NCBI GenBank assembly: GCA_023399455.1 | Contig: JAEWPN010000023.1 | Coordinates: 1-14,813, forward strand | Origin: Bacillota bacterium | GTDB lineage: Bacteria > Bacillota > Clostridia > Lachnospirales > Lachnospiraceae | Direction of reading: 5' to 3' | DNA: 14,813 nucleotides | Part shown: piece after piece, positions 13,671 to 14,813 of the stretch | Layout of the letters: each line of letters begins with the position of its first letter | Numbering within the stretch: the first letter of the stretch is position 1 | The notes under the pieces: model-generated | Told to the model about the DNA's origin: nothing | The model's database searches: none | The model's input: the letters and a program-made list of their open reading frames with translations, nothing else | Position numbers and translations under genes: made by a program

Positions 13671-14522
13671 ATGAGGATATTGTTAACCGGCGCTAACGGC
13701 TTTCTGGCTTCAAGGCTGTGTATAGCATTAAAAAAACATGAGGTTAGGGGACTGACTCGCGGGCAGATGGATTTTACAGATGGTAATGAAGTCGGGAATA
13801 TAGTAAGTGAGTTTCGTCCGGATATTATGATTCACTGCGGAGCGGTGTCTGATATAGGTGCTTGCGAAAAGGAGCCTGAGCTGTCATATAAGGTAAATGT
13901 GCTGGGAACGGAGAACATAGCTAAGGTATGCGGAAGATTCGGTGTAAAATTGATATTCTGCAGCTCGGATCAGGTTTATTTGGGACATGCAGGGACTAGC
14001 CCGCATTCAGAAGAAGAAAATCTGTGTCCGCCTCATGTTTATGGTAAGCAGAAGCTTCAGGCGGAGAGGAAATGCCTGGAGTTTAATAAAGACAGCGTAA
14101 TCTTGCGGCTCAGCTGGATGTATGATAAGGAAATGAGGATAGGAACAGAGCATGGTAGTTTGGTAACAAATGTCCTGCAAGCGGTACAGGAAGGGAAGGA
14201 AATCAGATATCCGGTGTTTGATTTCAGAAGCATTACCAATGTTTGGGAGGTTGCCGCTAATATGGAAAAGGCATTTAGTCTTTCTCCCGGGGTATATAAT
14301 TTTGGAAGCGAAAATGATCTTTGTACCTGCGACGTGGTAAGGTACATGTTAAAGCTGAAAAATATTTCAGGGGTAAGCGTAGTGGAAGACAGGGAGTCGT
14401 TTGCGGACAAACACAGAAACCTACGGATGGATTTAAGCAAGATAAGAGAGTCGGGAATCAATTTTCTGAGTACGGCAGAGGGCTTGAAGGAAGCTTTGTC
14501 ACATAATGTAAGCGGACTATAG
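13671..14522 (+). CDS. RmlD-like NAD(P)-dependent sugar reductase/epimerase (extended SDR)
   Basis: The 283-residue protein is an extended short-chain dehydrogenase most like dTDP-4-dehydrorhamnose reductase (RmlD substrate-binding family). The Rossmann dinucleotide loop is TGANGFLASRL (residues 6-16, GxxGxxA type). DIMIHCGAVSDIGACEKEPELSYKVNVLGTENIA is the hallmark region of RmlD relatives. The catalytic set is Ser98/Ser99 in FCSSDQVY and Tyr124-x-x-x-Lys128 in VYGKQK. No other rhamnose-pathway genes lie in the window, so the substrate is uncertain and it may act on another nucleotide sugar or small molecule. AAGGAG at 13653-13658 is 12 nt from the ATG, longer than optimal. A nearer ATG at 13660 is out of frame. 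Confidence 0.88.
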   Translation: MRILLTGANGFLASRLCIALKKHEVRGLTRGQMDFTDGNEVGNIVSEFRPDIMIHCGAVSDIGACEKEPELSYKVNVLGTENIAKVCGRFGVKLIFCSSDQVYLGHAGTSPHSEEENLCPPHVYGKQKLQAERKCLEFNKDSVILRLSWMYDKEMRIGTEHGSLVTNVLQAVQEGKEIRYPVFDFRSITNVWEVAANMEKAFSLSPGVYNFGSENDLCTCDVVRYMLKLKNISGVSVVEDRESFADKHRNLRMDLSKIRESGINFLSTAEGLKEALSHNVSGL

Positions 14523-14557
14523 CCATCACTTTATATAAAAAATAATTTATATATTAG

Positions 14558-14610
14558 AACACCGTAATAAATGGCAGGCGGTCATTGCTTCTTTTCGGTG
14601 TTTTATTATT
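14558..14610 (+). terminator. Likely intrinsic terminator after the SDR gene
   Basis: AACACCG (14558-14564) pairs with CGGTGTT (14596-14602), followed by the T-rich TTATTATTT. The 31-nt intervening region contains a smaller AATG/CATT pairing (14570-14573 and 14582-14585). Flanking AATAAT and ATTATT extend the symmetry loosely. The long loop makes it less typical than a simple terminator, but position and polarity fit the end of the 13284-14522 unit. Confidence 0.6.
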
Positions 14611-14813
14611 TATATTCAATGCAGAAGTCTTGTAATACCCCATTTCTTGATATAAAATCAGAATAAGGGATAGCGTTAAGTATAAGAAAGCAATTTGGTA
14701 AATAGTCAAGAAGTATTTTGATTTGTTTTTCGTACAGAAGGGTAACTTTAATAGACCTACGGCTTTCATAACAAAAACGTAGATTTAGAATGAGATATGA
14801 ATTACCTACTCTT
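14611..14813. other. AT-rich stretch with no recognised feature
   Basis: About 200 bp to the window end hold no reading frame that I can assign. A 71-codon minus-strand frame (14554-14769) has a hydrophobic middle, but it runs through the terminator hairpin and has no homology I recognise. This may be intergenic DNA or a decayed gene remnant. Confidence 0.4.

Noticed and set aside
14554..14769. Minus-strand 71-codon hydrophobic frame at the window end
   Set aside because: It crosses the terminator hairpin, has no recognised family and lies in very AT-rich DNA.
1..14813. CRISPR arrays, tRNA/rRNA genes, prophage or toxin-antitoxin pairs
   Set aside because: No regularly spaced repeats, cloverleaf-like segments, phage structural genes or paired small genes were seen.

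Overview
The window looks like chromosomal DNA of a Gram-positive member of the Clostridia, most likely Lachnospiraceae-like. The reasons are strong AGGAGG-type ribosome-binding sites, TTGACA/TATAAT promoters, a lipoprotein solute-binding protein, frequent TTG starts, and the prmC-prfA pair followed by a typical gut-clostridial sugar locus. No species can be named from sequence alone.

Layout. (1) 15-1979: prmC and prfA, the release-factor methyltransferase and its substrate RF1, separated by a short imperfect tandem repeat. (2) 2032-9934: a complete-looking sugar-uptake operon. It has a consensus promoter, two LacI-type operators 65 bp apart and a hairpin-rich leader of about 210 nt. It then encodes a lipoprotein solute-binding protein, two ABC permeases, a GH31 glycosidase, a LacI-family repressor and a GH13 oligo-1,6-glucosidase-type enzyme. 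No transport ATPase is present, so a shared MsmK/MsmX-type ATPase encoded elsewhere is expected. The Asp199-Val200 signature of the GH13 enzyme points to alpha-1,6-linked gluco-oligosaccharides (isomaltose, isomalto-oligosaccharides, panose) as substrate. (3) 9963-10204: a non-coding MITE-like element with 24-bp terminal inverted repeats, near-palindromic arms and a flanking 7-bp direct repeat. (4) 10244-12488: a PadR-family regulator followed by an ABC-2 export pair (ATPase, permease). The same 16-bp palindrome lies at the padR promoter and in front of the ATPase gene. The ATPase-permease junction carries a tandemly duplicated translation-initiation region in which both copies contain a hairpin. 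(5) 12507-14522: a ClbS/DfsB-like four-helix protein on the minus strand, then a VOC-fold protein and an RmlD-like extended SDR on the plus strand. (6) 14558-14813: a likely terminator and about 200 bp in which nothing is recognised.

How the genes work together. In the sugar operon, the binding protein and permeases bring oligosaccharide in, GH31 and GH13 hydrolyse it to monosaccharide in the cytoplasm, and the embedded LacI protein presumably senses sugar and closes the promoter. The PadR-ABC block looks like a self-regulated efflux cassette. The most noteworthy features are the MITE, the duplicated initiation region, and the dual-operator structured leader. I see no phage, CRISPR, toxin-antitoxin or clearly new multi-gene system.
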